Source: Chloroflexota bacterium (lineage in GTDB: Bacteria; Chloroflexota; Anaerolineae; UBA4142). From it: 54,770 nt of DNA. The position numbers and the translations under genes are program-made. Where the stretch lies: NCBI GenBank assembly GCA_016215025.1, contig JACRMI010000026.1:1-54770 (forward strand). Reading direction: 5' to 3'. Positions 7,561 to 15,165 of this stretch are shown in pieces (positions within the stretch are counted from its first letter, which is position 1; the number at the start of each line of letters is the position of its first letter). Under the pieces are notes generated by a model, which made no database searches, was not told the DNA's origin, and saw nothing but the letters and a program-made list of their open reading frames with translations.

Positions 7561-8550
7561 TTATCGTGTGACCACCGGCATAAAGTGCGATGCTTGCCCG
7601 GCATAGACGAACACAAATCGCAAGACAAATCCGCCGACCAAGACCAATATCGCCGATAAACCGCTCAACACGAGACTGTATCGCGTCGCACCTTCTTTTA
7701 GAATGACGGGGAACAAATCGTACGCTTCGATAAAGAGCGGCAACAGAATGCCGAGCAAAATCACGCCGATCCAAAACCAGGCAGTGTACTCGCCGCCGAG
7801 AATCAATTCAATCGACGATGCCGAACTCTGCGTCGATAGCGCGTGATGCAAAAGGAACGGCACAATCATGAAAATCTCGAGCACGATCAACACCATATCG
7901 GTCGAGACGAGCAAGCGACGTTCTTCTTCATAGCCACTTTCGTGTCGTGTTCCGAGCAACGCTGTAATGAGCAAGACAATCGCCGTACCGGATGACATCG
8001 CCGAAAAGAGAAAGAGTTGCGCAACCATCGGCGTATTCCAAAACGGTCGAGACGGAATCGCGCCGAGCAAAATACCGGTGTAGATGCCGACGCCGAGCGC
8101 AATCGGAAAACCGACGGCGGCAAGAATCGCGTGCCAGCGACGAATGGTGTTGATCGACAGAAGATGCCAGCGCGTGAAATGCAATACATCGCTCAGACGC
8201 GATGGCAATCGCAAAAGATTATCGAATGGCGCAGGCAGCCAAAGCGCGGCGTATGCAAGACTGAGAAAAATAAAGCCCGTCAACAACCACGACCCAATCG
8301 ACATCGGCGACGTGAATTGCACGATCAAAAACAGATTGTAAAATGCAAGCGGTCGTCCCAGGTCGAGCACGAGCAAGCCCACGCCAATCGCCACGGGAAA
8401 CGGCGCGACCAATGCGCCGATGCGTGCCACACGGCGAAAGTGCGGTCCGCCGATATAGGTCGCAAAGCTGGAAACCGCAAACGCGCCCGCGCTCAACCCC
8501 GCGAGAAAAAGATAGTTAACAACAAGTATGCCCCATTCAATATTTTCCAT
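7561..8550 (-). CDS. NrfD/PsrC-type integral membrane quinone-reactive subunit
   Basis: The start is ATG 8550, with GGAG 6 nt upstream; the frame also opens at 8571 but that start lies before the binding site. The 329-residue protein has eight to nine membrane helices and the typical N terminus (ENIEWGILVVNYLFLAGLSAGAF). The GLSAGAF segment matches the family, in which a helix bundle exchanges electrons with menaquinone. With the next two genes upstream it makes a Psr/Phs-type three-subunit complex: membrane subunit, FeS subunit, molybdopterin subunit. Direction of electron flow (oxidation or reduction of a sulfur compound) cannot be told from sequence. Confidence 0.88.
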   Translation of the reverse strand: MENIEWGILVVNYLFLAGLSAGAFAVSSFATYIGGPHFRRVARIGALVAPFPVAIGVGLLVLDLGRPLAFYNLFLIVQFTSPMSIGSWLLTGFIFLSLAYAALWLPAPFDNLLRLPSRLSDVLHFTRWHLLSINTIRRWHAILAAVGFPIALGVGIYTGILLGAIPSRPFWNTPMVAQLFLFSAMSSGTAIVLLITALLGTRHESGYEEERRLLVSTDMVLIVLEIFMIVPFLLHHALSTQSSASSIELILGGEYTAWFWIGVILLGILLPLFIEAYDLFPVILKEGATRYSLVLSGLSAILVLVGGFVLRFVFVYAGQASHFMPVVTR

Positions 8551-8559
8551 GGTTGCTCC

Positions 8560-8643
8560 ATAAGCAAACAAGCCAAACTTGCAAAATGTGCCAAATTACT
8601 TTTTGGCATGACTGTGCTGAACTTCGCACAGCCATTGGCAAGT
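8560..8643 (-). repeat. Stop-anchored hairpin array with a nested CTGTGC/GCACAG module
   Basis: On the sense strand it begins after TAA (8646-8644). Outer units of the TTGGCAA/TTGCCAA type pair with each other. An inner hairpin CTGTGC (8612-8617) / GCACAG (8626-8631), with its flanks ATGA and CCAT, is nearly identical to the module at 37544-37570. Confidence 0.7.
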
Positions 8644-9198
8644 TTATGCGATATAAAATATCTTCGGCTTGGTTCCCGCTTCTTCATAGACCACATAATG
8701 ATCGCGGGTTGCCAGCAATTTCGCGACCTCGCTGTTCGGATCGTTCAAATCGCCAAAGTGACGCGCGCCGCCCACACACGTTTCGACACAGGCAGGCGGT
8801 TGTCCCGTGTCGAGCCGATGAACGCAAAACGTACACTTGTCCACATAACCATCGGTGTGCGGATAACGCGCGTCGTATGGACAGGCTTGCATGCAATAGC
8901 GGCAACCGATGCATCTATCGTAATCGACTAGCACGATGCCGTCTTCGCGTTGGTACGTTGCGCCGGTGGGACACACGCGCTCGCACGGCGGATTTTCGCA
9001 GTGCATACAATTCCCAGGTTCGAATTTCATTCCCAGCACCGGAAATGTTCCCGTCGGTCCAATTTGTCCGATCCAGTTACGATGTTTGCCTAGCGGCACC
9101 GCGTTTTCGATTTCACACGCAACCATACACGCTTTGCAATCGATGCAGCGCTTGGGTTCGATGACGAATCCCCAACGTCGTTTATTTTCTGATGCCAT
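8644..9198 (-). CDS. Four-cluster 4Fe-4S ferredoxin subunit (PsrB/NrfC/DmsB type)
   Basis: The 184-residue protein holds 16 cysteines in the four-cluster pattern: CIDCKACMVAC, CMHCENPPCERVCP, CIGCRYCMQACP and CTFCVHR...CVETC. There is no signal peptide, as is usual for subunits carried out by a Tat partner. It would wire electrons between the molybdopterin subunit and the NrfD membrane subunit. Its spacing in the operon fits the order A (molybdopterin), B (this), C (membrane), although a palindromic repeat separates A and B. Confidence 0.93.
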   Translation of the reverse strand: MASENKRRWGFVIEPKRCIDCKACMVACEIENAVPLGKHRNWIGQIGPTGTFPVLGMKFEPGNCMHCENPPCERVCPTGATYQREDGIVLVDYDRCIGCRYCMQACPYDARYPHTDGYVDKCTFCVHRLDTGQPPACVETCVGGARHFGDLNDPNSEVAKLLATRDHYVVYEEAGTKPKIFYIA

Positions 9199-9214
9199 AT
9201 TGATCCATTCACGA

Positions 9215-9326
9215 TGTCATTCTGAGCGGAGCGAAGAATCTCCCAGTTCCGACAAGCGAGACACCTGCACTTGCGTGCGGTGCAAGTGTGCTTCGTCGCA
9301 AAGGCTTCGCGCTCCTCAGCATGACA
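9215..9326. repeat. Palindromic repeat element, GTCATTCTGAG family (MITE-like)
   Basis: Ends TGTCAT TCTGAG (9215-9226) and CTCAG C ATGACA (9315-9326) are inverted copies; inside is CACTTGC/GCAAGTG. The left end (AGCGGAGCGAAGAATCTC) resembles the left end of the element at 23147-23221. It fills the gap between the FeS and molybdopterin genes of one operon. Confidence 0.7.
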
Positions 9327-9336
9327 AGTAAAAATT

Positions 9337-11565
9337 TTATGCTCTGTAAACTTTCACGAACGTTTGCGATAACGCTTGCCCGCCACTTGCTGGGTCGGTG
9401 AACGTCAGATGCAGCTCCGAATCGCTCGCGCCTTTGCCGTACGACACGCGATTGCCTTTCGACAAGTGACCAAAGCCCGGCGTCATATATGTACAATCGG
9501 GACGAATCGCTTCGGTAACATTCGCCTTGAGCTTGATCTTGCCCGCACTGCTTTCGACGTAGACCCAGTCGCCGTTCTTGATGCCGCGCTCCGCCGCCGG
9601 TTTCGTATGAATCCAAACTACGTTTTCGGGAAACAGCTCGTGCAAGAGTTTATTGTTCTGCGTTCCGAATTGCGTGTGCTGCGCGACCTTGCCGGTCAAC
9701 AAATAGAATTGGTCGGCGGGTGGCGCAGGCGGCTCCTGCCACGTGGGTACCGCCGCAAAATTATTTTTCGCCAACGATTCAGAGAACAACTCGATCTTGC
9801 CGCTCGGTGTGTTGAACTTGAATTCTTCGGTCGCCTCTTCACTCTTGGCAGGCGGGCGATAATGTCCTTTGGCTTTTAGCTCTTCGAGCGAAATGCCGAG
9901 CGGTTTGAGTTGTTGGCGAATGTAATCTTCTTCGTCTTTGTATTGGAAATAATCTTGCAAGCCCAAACGCGTACCAAGCTCTTTGAAAATCCACAACGCC
10001 GATTTGCTTTCGCCGAGCGCTGACACAACGGGCTGACGAATGAACACGCCATCGCCGACAACTGCGAGCGGATCGTAGCGTTCAAGGTACGTCGCTTCGG
10101 GCAAGACCACATCGCTGAACCACGCCGTATCGTTCATCGTCGTATCGACGGTCACGATGAAGTCGAGCTTGCTGAACGCTTGCAGCGTTTTCTTGCGCTC
10201 GGGTAACGATGCAATGGGATTTTGGCGATGGACAAACCAACCGCGCGCGGGATACGGTTTCTCTGCCAAAATCGCATCGCGCATTTCTTGGTACACGCCA
10301 ATTTCGAGCGGGACGAGCGGATACTTCCACGGCACGCCATCAAGACGCAACGCCGATGCGCGCGGATACGGCGGCTGTGGAATCGCCCCGAGTCCGCCAC
10401 CTTCTTCGCCCGCGCCTGCCAAAAATCCGCCAGGCTGATTCCAGTTGCCGGAGATTGCGTTGATGATGCCCATCGCCCGTTCGGCTTGAAATTGATTGAC
10501 AAAATTCGAGGTGCGCCAGCCCGGATGGATGAACGCATGTGGCGATGCAAGCGCAAATTCACGCGCGATACGTCGAATGGTCGCTGCAGGAATTTCGGTT
10601 TTGCTCGCCGCCCATTCGGGCGTGAATGGCTTGACCTCTTTAGCAACCTGATCGAAGCCAACCGAATTCTTGGCGACGAATTCTCTATCGTACAGATTTT
10701 CGGTGATGAGCACGTGCAGCATCGCCAAATAAAATGCGAGGTCTGTCCCAGGTTTGATCGGGAGCCATTCCGTCGCTTTGGACGCCGTTTTGGTAAAGCG
10801 CGGATCGAGCAAGACCACGCGCACGCCACGATCGATTGCCGCGATCAAGTCTTGCGTTTCGGAATTGGAAATCGCTTCAGCGAGGTTGCGTCCGGAATAA
10901 ATAATGTACTTGGCTCCGCTATAATCGCGCCCCGGCTCTTGCATTCCGAACGTCAACAAGTTCGCGATGATCATCGCGTTGAAACAGAGTGAACGTTGCG
11001 TCCCATAATTCGGCGAGCCGTACGCGCGCAAGAGATTCTCAAATTGCACTTGCGACAGGTTGTGCGTCGAGCTAAACACCATCGCTTCAGGACCGAATTG
11101 CTGTTTGATCGCTTGCAACTTGCCCGCGACGTAATCGAGCGCTTCGTTCCAGGTGACACGCTTCCACATGCCGCTGCCGCGCTCACCGGCGCGCACCATC
11201 GGAAACTGCAATCGATCCGGATCGTACAGCGTTGCGATTCCAGCTTGACCGCGCGGGCACAACATTCCGTTCGAGTGCGGATGATTCGGATTGCCGTCGA
11301 GCTTGTAGACTTTGCCGTTGACGACTTTGGCGCGCAAGCCGCAGCGCCACACGCATTGTTCGCAGAGTGTGAACACTTCGCGATCGAACTTGGTCGGCGG
11401 CATGTGCGAATTTTGACCACGGACTGGTTTCGAGTTGGTGTTCGACGCAAACGGAATCGCGCCCAGCGCTAGCGCGCCCGCCGCCAGCGCGCTCATCGTC
11501 AAAAACTGGCGGCGCGACATCTCCCAATGAAACGTTTCGCCGATTTTGATTTCGTTATCGCTCAT
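9337..11565 (-). CDS. Molybdopterin oxidoreductase, Psr/Phs-type catalytic subunit, Tat-exported
   Basis: The 742-residue protein begins with a twin-arginine signal (SRRQFLTMSALAAGALALG, R18-R19). A 4Fe-4S loop has C68, C71, C75 and C103 (CEQCVWRC...MLCPRG). The residue at the usual molybdenum-ligand position is cysteine C194 in GTQRSLCFNA, as in polysulfide, thiosulfate and tetrathionate reductases and nitrate reductase Nap. The C-terminal domain with LLTGKVAQHTQFGTQNN fits the dinucleotide-binding fold of the DMSO reductase superfamily. Length matches PsrA/PhsA better than ArrA or TtrA. Neighbouring YeeE/YedE genes point to a sulfur-oxyanion or polysulfide substrate; this is inference. Confidence 0.88.
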   Translation of the reverse strand: MSDNEIKIGETFHWEMSRRQFLTMSALAAGALALGAIPFASNTNSKPVRGQNSHMPPTKFDREVFTLCEQCVWRCGLRAKVVNGKVYKLDGNPNHPHSNGMLCPRGQAGIATLYDPDRLQFPMVRAGERGSGMWKRVTWNEALDYVAGKLQAIKQQFGPEAMVFSSTHNLSQVQFENLLRAYGSPNYGTQRSLCFNAMIIANLLTFGMQEPGRDYSGAKYIIYSGRNLAEAISNSETQDLIAAIDRGVRVVLLDPRFTKTASKATEWLPIKPGTDLAFYLAMLHVLITENLYDREFVAKNSVGFDQVAKEVKPFTPEWAASKTEIPAATIRRIAREFALASPHAFIHPGWRTSNFVNQFQAERAMGIINAISGNWNQPGGFLAGAGEEGGGLGAIPQPPYPRASALRLDGVPWKYPLVPLEIGVYQEMRDAILAEKPYPARGWFVHRQNPIASLPERKKTLQAFSKLDFIVTVDTTMNDTAWFSDVVLPEATYLERYDPLAVVGDGVFIRQPVVSALGESKSALWIFKELGTRLGLQDYFQYKDEEDYIRQQLKPLGISLEELKAKGHYRPPAKSEEATEEFKFNTPSGKIELFSESLAKNNFAAVPTWQEPPAPPADQFYLLTGKVAQHTQFGTQNNKLLHELFPENVVWIHTKPAAERGIKNGDWVYVESSAGKIKLKANVTEAIRPDCTYMTPGFGHLSKGNRVSYGKGASDSELHLTFTDPASGGQALSQTFVKVYRA

Positions 11566-11577
11566 GACGACTCCAAG

Positions 11578-12132
11578 TCAATCCGTCACTTTTTTGCGCA
11601 ACGGACCAAATTTTTCCAAGAAATAGAACAGCGTCAACGCGACTAGTACGAAAAGCAAAATGCTCAACCACAAATTCACGTCGAGCGCCGTTGGGAGAAT
11701 AATGCTTCCCAGGTTGATGATCTGGCTAATGGGCGGATAAATCGTCGGATAGGCCGCACCGAAAATGAGTGCCCCACTCAAGAAACCGAGCATTCCAGGA
11801 ATCACGTAATCGAGATTGCCTTGGCCGCAACCTGCGGCGCATGTGCCCGGTCAGAAACCCGCGCCGGCCATGCCGACGCCAAAGATCAAACCACCGATTA
11901 AATTGCCAACGACATACGTTGCCGGGATGTTCGGCAAAGCGACCAAGCCCAACGAATTGAGCGCGAACACGCCAATCATCGAAACGGCAAGCGTTGTCAT
12001 CATAAACTTGAGCACCGCGAGATCGGTAAAGCGAAAGACGTTGACGATTTTGTGGTACTTGGCCAGTCCCGCTTTTTGCAGCGCAAAGCCAAACCCTACG
12101 CCCATGATGAGCGAAAAAATCATTTCAAACAT
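11578..12132 (-). CDS. YeeE/YedE-type half-transporter with in-frame TGA, candidate selenoprotein
   Basis: ATG 12132 (after AGGAAAT) to TAG/TGA-free end at 11578 makes 184 residues if the single TGA at 11853-11851 is read through. Without it the frame splits into 93 residues ending GVGMAGAGF and a downstream part PGTCAAGCGQGNLDYVIPG. No frameshift is needed and both parts are typical YeeE/YedE membrane sequence. The TGA falls exactly where relatives have the cysteine of GxCPGT, a residue implicated in thiosulfate passage in YeeE (TsuA). A hairpin with a GGU loop follows. It is paired with the other half-gene upstream, and the two would form one sulfur-compound transporter supplying the molybdopterin enzyme. 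The alternative is a nonsense mutation or sequencing error. Confidence 0.7.
11824..11853 (-). promoter_or_regulatory. Candidate bacterial SECIS element after the TGA codon
   Basis: Sense strand: UGA (11853-11851), 17 nt, then apical loop AGGUU (11833-11829) closed by a perfect 5-bp stem GCCGC (11838-11834) / GCGGC (11828-11824). E. coli fdhF also has 17 nt from UGA to a loop beginning AGGU. The lower stem is weak here, so support is good but not decisive. Confidence 0.6.
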
Positions 12133-12133
12133 T

Positions 12134-12658
12134 CTAGTATTTCCTCCGATAAAAGATCAGTGCCGTTGGAATGCCCGAAAGAAACATTGCGCCGATAAAG
12201 ATGAATGCCGACGGCGCGAGGAACAATCCGCCGCCAATCGCCAGACCGCTCGTGCAACCACCGGCGATGCCTGCCCCAATTTCCAAAACGATGCCACCGA
12301 TGAACAATACGAGCCAGCGTTTCCACACCGCTGTGCCAAACACGCGCTTCCATTGCGGATCCGACACGGCTTGCAATTTAAAATCGCCGGATAATTTCGC
12401 GGAGATAAACGCGCCAATGACAATGCCGAGCAAGATCATCACGGCCGTCGTAATGCCGGGCGGCATGACGAATTGAAAATACGTGTTCTTGGTCAGTTCA
12501 GGGTACACGGCTTGCGCGATCAATCCACCGATGTTTTCAAACGCGCCGGATGCGCCGGGGATGATGCCGGTAACGGCAATGCTGATAACGTACACCAAAC
12601 CTAGCATTGTCCCGGCGAGATAGGGAGACCATTCTTTGCGTTTTAATAATGACAGCAC
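12134..12658 (-). CDS. YeeE/YedE-type half-transporter, first half
   Basis: The best start is GTG 12658, placed after AGAGGTG; the frame stays open upstream to 12700 but that part encodes a hairpin spacer. The 174-residue membrane protein has four to five helices and the family motif GAGIAGGCTSGLAIGGG (Cys intact). Such paired small YeeE/YedE proteins together make the bilobed transporter seen as one chain in other bacteria. Its stop is 1 nt before the next half-gene's start, so the two are co-translated. Likely cargo is thiosulfate or a related sulfur (possibly selenium) compound; this is inferred from the family. Confidence 0.85.
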   Translation of the reverse strand: MLSLLKRKEWSPYLAGTMLGLVYVISIAVTGIIPGASGAFENIGGLIAQAVYPELTKNTYFQFVMPPGITTAVMILLGIVIGAFISAKLSGDFKLQAVSDPQWKRVFGTAVWKRWLVLFIGGIVLEIGAGIAGGCTSGLAIGGGLFLAPSAFIFIGAMFLSGIPTALIFYRRKY

Positions 12659-12672
12659 GATTACACCTCTTG

Positions 12673-12717
12673 AGATTTCGTGTTGCGTGATACGAAACAC
12701 TTTATACGCAACGCGTT
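12673..12717 (-). repeat. Stop-anchored hairpin between triheme cytochrome and transporter genes
   Basis: GTTGCGT (12682-12688) pairs with ACGCAAC (12706-12712) and TCGT/ACGA pairs overlap inside. It starts next to the TAG stop at 12720-12718 and ends at the ribosome binding site of the downstream gene. Tandem-unit structure is less obvious than at other sites. Confidence 0.5.
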
Positions 12718-13599
12718 CTACGACTTTAATTCTCTTGCTAGCGTCAGCAGCGACGTGAGCGCCTTTTGATCGCTTTCACCCAATTCAACCAGCGCGCGCA
12801 AATCAAGATGGCTTAACGCTTTCAAAATGCGCGGACCATTCTCGTAATCGGAAAGAAGTTGCGTGACGGCGCGTACGGTACCTGGGTCGCTTGACGAAAG
12901 CAACGGTAACAGAGAACTTAATTCAGGTCGGCTTATAGTGCTTGCTGAGGTTGCGACCGGCATCGCGAGGAGTTGGCGGAAGGCAGCAATTCCACGCGGC
13001 AATGGCTTTTCGTAGTAGAACATCAAACCGGCGAGAACGAGCGCAACCACCAGAATCAATCCGATCAAAATCGCATTGCCGAGAACATTGGGCATCTTTT
13101 CGTCCAGACCGGCATAGACCTTGTTGAGATTGATCGTTTGACCGCCCGTCGGTGCTGCGGGACCGCAACTAATATCGCCACTTGACGTTGTCCCACTGCT
13201 GTTAATCGGAGTTACGCTGGAACCGGTGCCAGTCCCAATCGTTTTACCCAGAGTGTCAGCGTACTTTTTGGCGCGATCCATGTAATCGTTCGGATGACAC
13301 GATTGACACGCGCCTTTGACGTCGGCAAGTGGATCGAGCATTCCGGTGTGTGCGGCGGTCTTGTCTTTTGATTTGGTGTTGCCAGAGTGACAGAACGCGC
13401 AAAAGTCGCCGAAGGCATGTTGCGTGTGCCATGCGCCCTTGGCGTTGACCGGAGCAACTTTTTGGACTTCATGACAACTCTTGCATGACGAAGCCGCAGA
13501 GCCACACTGTGCTTCCGCCCGTCGCGGATTGGCGAAGAAAAAGATCGTCACTACCACAACCGCCAAGAGCAAAACAAACCCGATGTGTTTCTTTCGCAT
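12718..13599 (-). CDS. Triheme c-type cytochrome with C-terminal membrane anchor
   Basis: The start is ATG 13599 with GGGAG upstream; the frame is open to 13659 but that stretch encodes a palindromic repeat. The 293-residue protein has a cleavable signal (FVLLLAVVVVTIFFFANPRRAEAQ), then three CxxCH sites (CKSCH, CAFCH, CQSCH) within about residues 35-110. A Gly/Ser/Thr-rich linker, a membrane helix (about 175-195) and a cytosolic, leucine-rich tail follow. It is the first gene of the respiratory operon. A small triheme domain tethered by one helix could carry electrons between this pathway and outside partners. Confidence 0.82.
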   Translation of the reverse strand: MRKKHIGFVLLLAVVVVTIFFFANPRRAEAQCGSAASSCKSCHEVQKVAPVNAKGAWHTQHAFGDFCAFCHSGNTKSKDKTAAHTGMLDPLADVKGACQSCHPNDYMDRAKKYADTLGKTIGTGTGSSVTPINSSGTTSSGDISCGPAAPTGGQTINLNKVYAGLDEKMPNVLGNAILIGLILVVALVLAGLMFYYEKPLPRGIAAFRQLLAMPVATSASTISRPELSSLLPLLSSSDPGTVRAVTQLLSDYENGPRILKALSHLDLRALVELGESDQKALTSLLTLARELKS

Positions 13600-13626
13600 A
13601 CTTGTTATCGCTCCCTCAAAAATGTA

Positions 13627-13684
13627 GAGCAAGTGTCCTCGGCACCTCCGGTGCCGCACTTGCTCGGCAAGTCAGAGACTTGGC
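13627..13684. repeat. Compound palindromic repeat
   Basis: GAGCAAGTG (13627-13635) pairs with CACTTGCTC (13657-13665); nested inside, CGGCACC (13640-13646) pairs with GGTGCCG (13650-13656) around a TCC loop. An imperfect GGCAAGTC/GACTTGGCC palindrome adjoins to 13684. It lies in the leader of the respiratory operon. Confidence 0.65.
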
Positions 13685-13758
13685 CTACTAATTGGACGCC
13701 GACTGCTGGTACTCCAACACCGCATGAACAATTCCTGTGATGAATCGCTAGACGCAAA

Positions 13759-13796
13759 AATGCCTTGGGTAAACGATAATCGTCACCCAAGGCATT
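13759..13796 (-). terminator. Rho-independent terminator of the ArsR/PocR operon
   Basis: AATGCCTTGGGT (13759-13770) pairs with ACCCAAGGCATT (13785-13796), with ACGAT/ATCGT continuing the stem to a tight loop. On the minus strand the hairpin is followed by TTTTTGCG, a good U-tract. It separates the regulators from the respiratory operon, whose promoter should lie in 13600-13758; I see no clear consensus there. Confidence 0.8.
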
Positions 13797-13866
13797 CATC
13801 ACCTTGAAAGATCAATTTATTGCAATGAGCTATGATATCGCCACTCTAACGAATTGGGCGCTGATC

Positions 13867-14205
13867 TCAAAGCGAATGTTCGCTGGCGTGAATAAGTTGA
13901 ATGATCTCAGCATTCACCGCGGCTTGTTCAGACAACACTTCGCGCATTGAATCGCACACCTGCGCGATTTTGGGATTCGCCAAGCGATAGACAATTTCGC
14001 TGCCGTGACGTTCAGACGTCACGATGCCGTGGGCGCGCAAGATCGAAAGATGCTGCGAGACTTTGGCCGAAGTCAGAGCGCACGCTTGCGCAATTTCGCC
14101 TACGCAGTGAGGACCTTCGCGCAAAAGATGAACAATCTTCAATCGCGAAGCATTCGACATGGCTTTGCACAATGCAGCTTGTAAATCGAAAATGGAGCGT
14201 GGCAT
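13867..14205 (-). CDS. ArsR/SmtB-family transcriptional repressor
   Basis: The 112-residue winged-helix protein has the ArsR recognition region GEIAQACALTSAKVSQHLSILRAHGIV (about 36-62) and a wing around RHGSEIVYRL. Cysteines are C13, C34, C42 and C84. None forms the ELCVCDL metal box of ArsR, but a C42/C84 pair could act as a thiol or persulfide switch as in BigR/SqrR-type repressors; this is inference. It is 2 nt downstream of the PocR-sensor gene, so the two form an operon ending at a strong terminator, next to the respiratory genes they may control. Confidence 0.88.
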   Translation of the reverse strand: MPRSIFDLQAALCKAMSNASRLKIVHLLREGPHCVGEIAQACALTSAKVSQHLSILRAHGIVTSERHGSEIVYRLANPKIAQVCDSMREVLSEQAAVNAEIIQLIHASEHSL

Positions 14206-14207
14206 CG

Positions 14208-14984
14208 TTAAACCGATGAGACGCCGGCAATTTCTGCGACCCTTTTCAGCCTGGTCAGTAGATCCAAACGTTCTTCGCCAATGTGGGAGTACATATTCGC
14301 CACAAGTTGGAGCAGACGAAGCAGTCGCTCCGCACGCGCTTTTTCAAAGATGCGAATATCTTGCGCGGCTACGGTCAATGCTTTCTCATCGACTTGACAT
14401 TCGCGGGCAACGCGCTGCAGATGGTTATCCGCTTGGAGCGATTCAGCATTATCGACCGTAAATTGTCCGACGAAAAACATGGCGATGAATTGATTCTGGA
14501 CCATGATTCGTCCGCGCGCGTAGGTCAAGCCAGCATGGCATTTTTCCAAACGCGGTTGTTGGTCCGTCTGCTTGGATAATTTTTCCCATGAGGCGGCGCA
14601 CCGTGCACGTCCCTTTTCCGTCGAAAGAATCAGATTACAAAAGGTGCACGAATTGCTCACAGAGGTTAAAGGTTTGCCAGTCAAATCGGTGGTCACCGCA
14701 CCGACATCGCTCGTCTGAGCAAAGACCTCCTGAATCGGCTCAAGACAATAGACCGGCAAGACTTCGATGGTCGCATGCGGAGGGTCGGATTCGGTCGATA
14801 CTTTGGACTCGCTTGCCGATCCGACTTGGTCGGCTAACCATTTTTCGATGGCTTGGCGCGAAAAGCGCCATTGTCCACCCACCCGCGTGGCGGGCAAACG
14901 ACCATCGTTAAGCATTCGATAGATCGTCGTCCGGTCCAATTGAAGCAAATCCATGAGCTGTTTGGTCGTTAGCAAGTCATCCAT
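14208..14984 (-). CDS. Excisionase-type HTH fused to a PocR sensory domain
   Basis: Residues 1-51 (LLTTKQLMDLLQLDRTTIYRMLNDGRLP...WRFSRQAIEKWL) are a MerR/excisionase-type DNA-binding domain. Residues about 75-240 match the PocR ligand-binding domain, with the conserved pattern SCTFCNLI...GRARCAASW...KCHAGL and a later hydrophobic core FIAMFFVGQF. PocR domains are PAS-like sensors of small molecules. The Cys-x2-Cys, Cys and Cys-His residues could hold a metal or redox centre. The start ATG is 14984 with a plausible promoter 32 nt upstream. It probably senses a metabolite for the adjacent respiratory operon. Confidence 0.8.
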   Translation of the reverse strand: MDDLLTTKQLMDLLQLDRTTIYRMLNDGRLPATRVGGQWRFSRQAIEKWLADQVGSASESKVSTESDPPHATIEVLPVYCLEPIQEVFAQTSDVGAVTTDLTGKPLTSVSNSCTFCNLILSTEKGRARCAASWEKLSKQTDQQPRLEKCHAGLTYARGRIMVQNQFIAMFFVGQFTVDNAESLQADNHLQRVARECQVDEKALTVAAQDIRIFEKARAERLLRLLQLVANMYSHIGEERLDLLTRLKRVAEIAGVSSV

Positions 14985-15015
14985 GTAATCATTTTACAAT
15001 ATTTTGATATATTTT

Positions 15016-15044
15016 GCAATAGCAACAAGTTACATTTTAGTCAA
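15016..15044 (-). promoter_or_regulatory. Possible promoter of the PocR-ArsR operon
   Basis: Minus strand: TTGACT (15044-15039), 17-nt spacer, TATTGC (15021-15016). The surrounding 14985-15060 is very A/T-rich, with two copies of ATTTTG near 15000-15016. The remaining stretch to 15165 shows no gene. Confidence 0.45.
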
Positions 15045-15165
15045 AATTTTGTACTTCGCGCCGAAGCGTCATCTGCTCAAAAAAGTGGCTGAACCTTCGT
15101 CTGGTGAATCCTAATCAAGCCAACAAAATTCTGCTACCAAATTATCTCAAAGATGAAAAAAAGTA

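Noticed and set aside
11578..12132. Two separate genes (a 93-residue and a 75-residue protein from a GTG) or a plain pseudogene
   Set aside because: The two parts are in the same frame, 15 codons apart, and join at the conserved GxCPGT motif. The intervening codons are typical family sequence and a hairpin with correct spacing follows. A point nonsense mutation remains possible and is stated in the finding.
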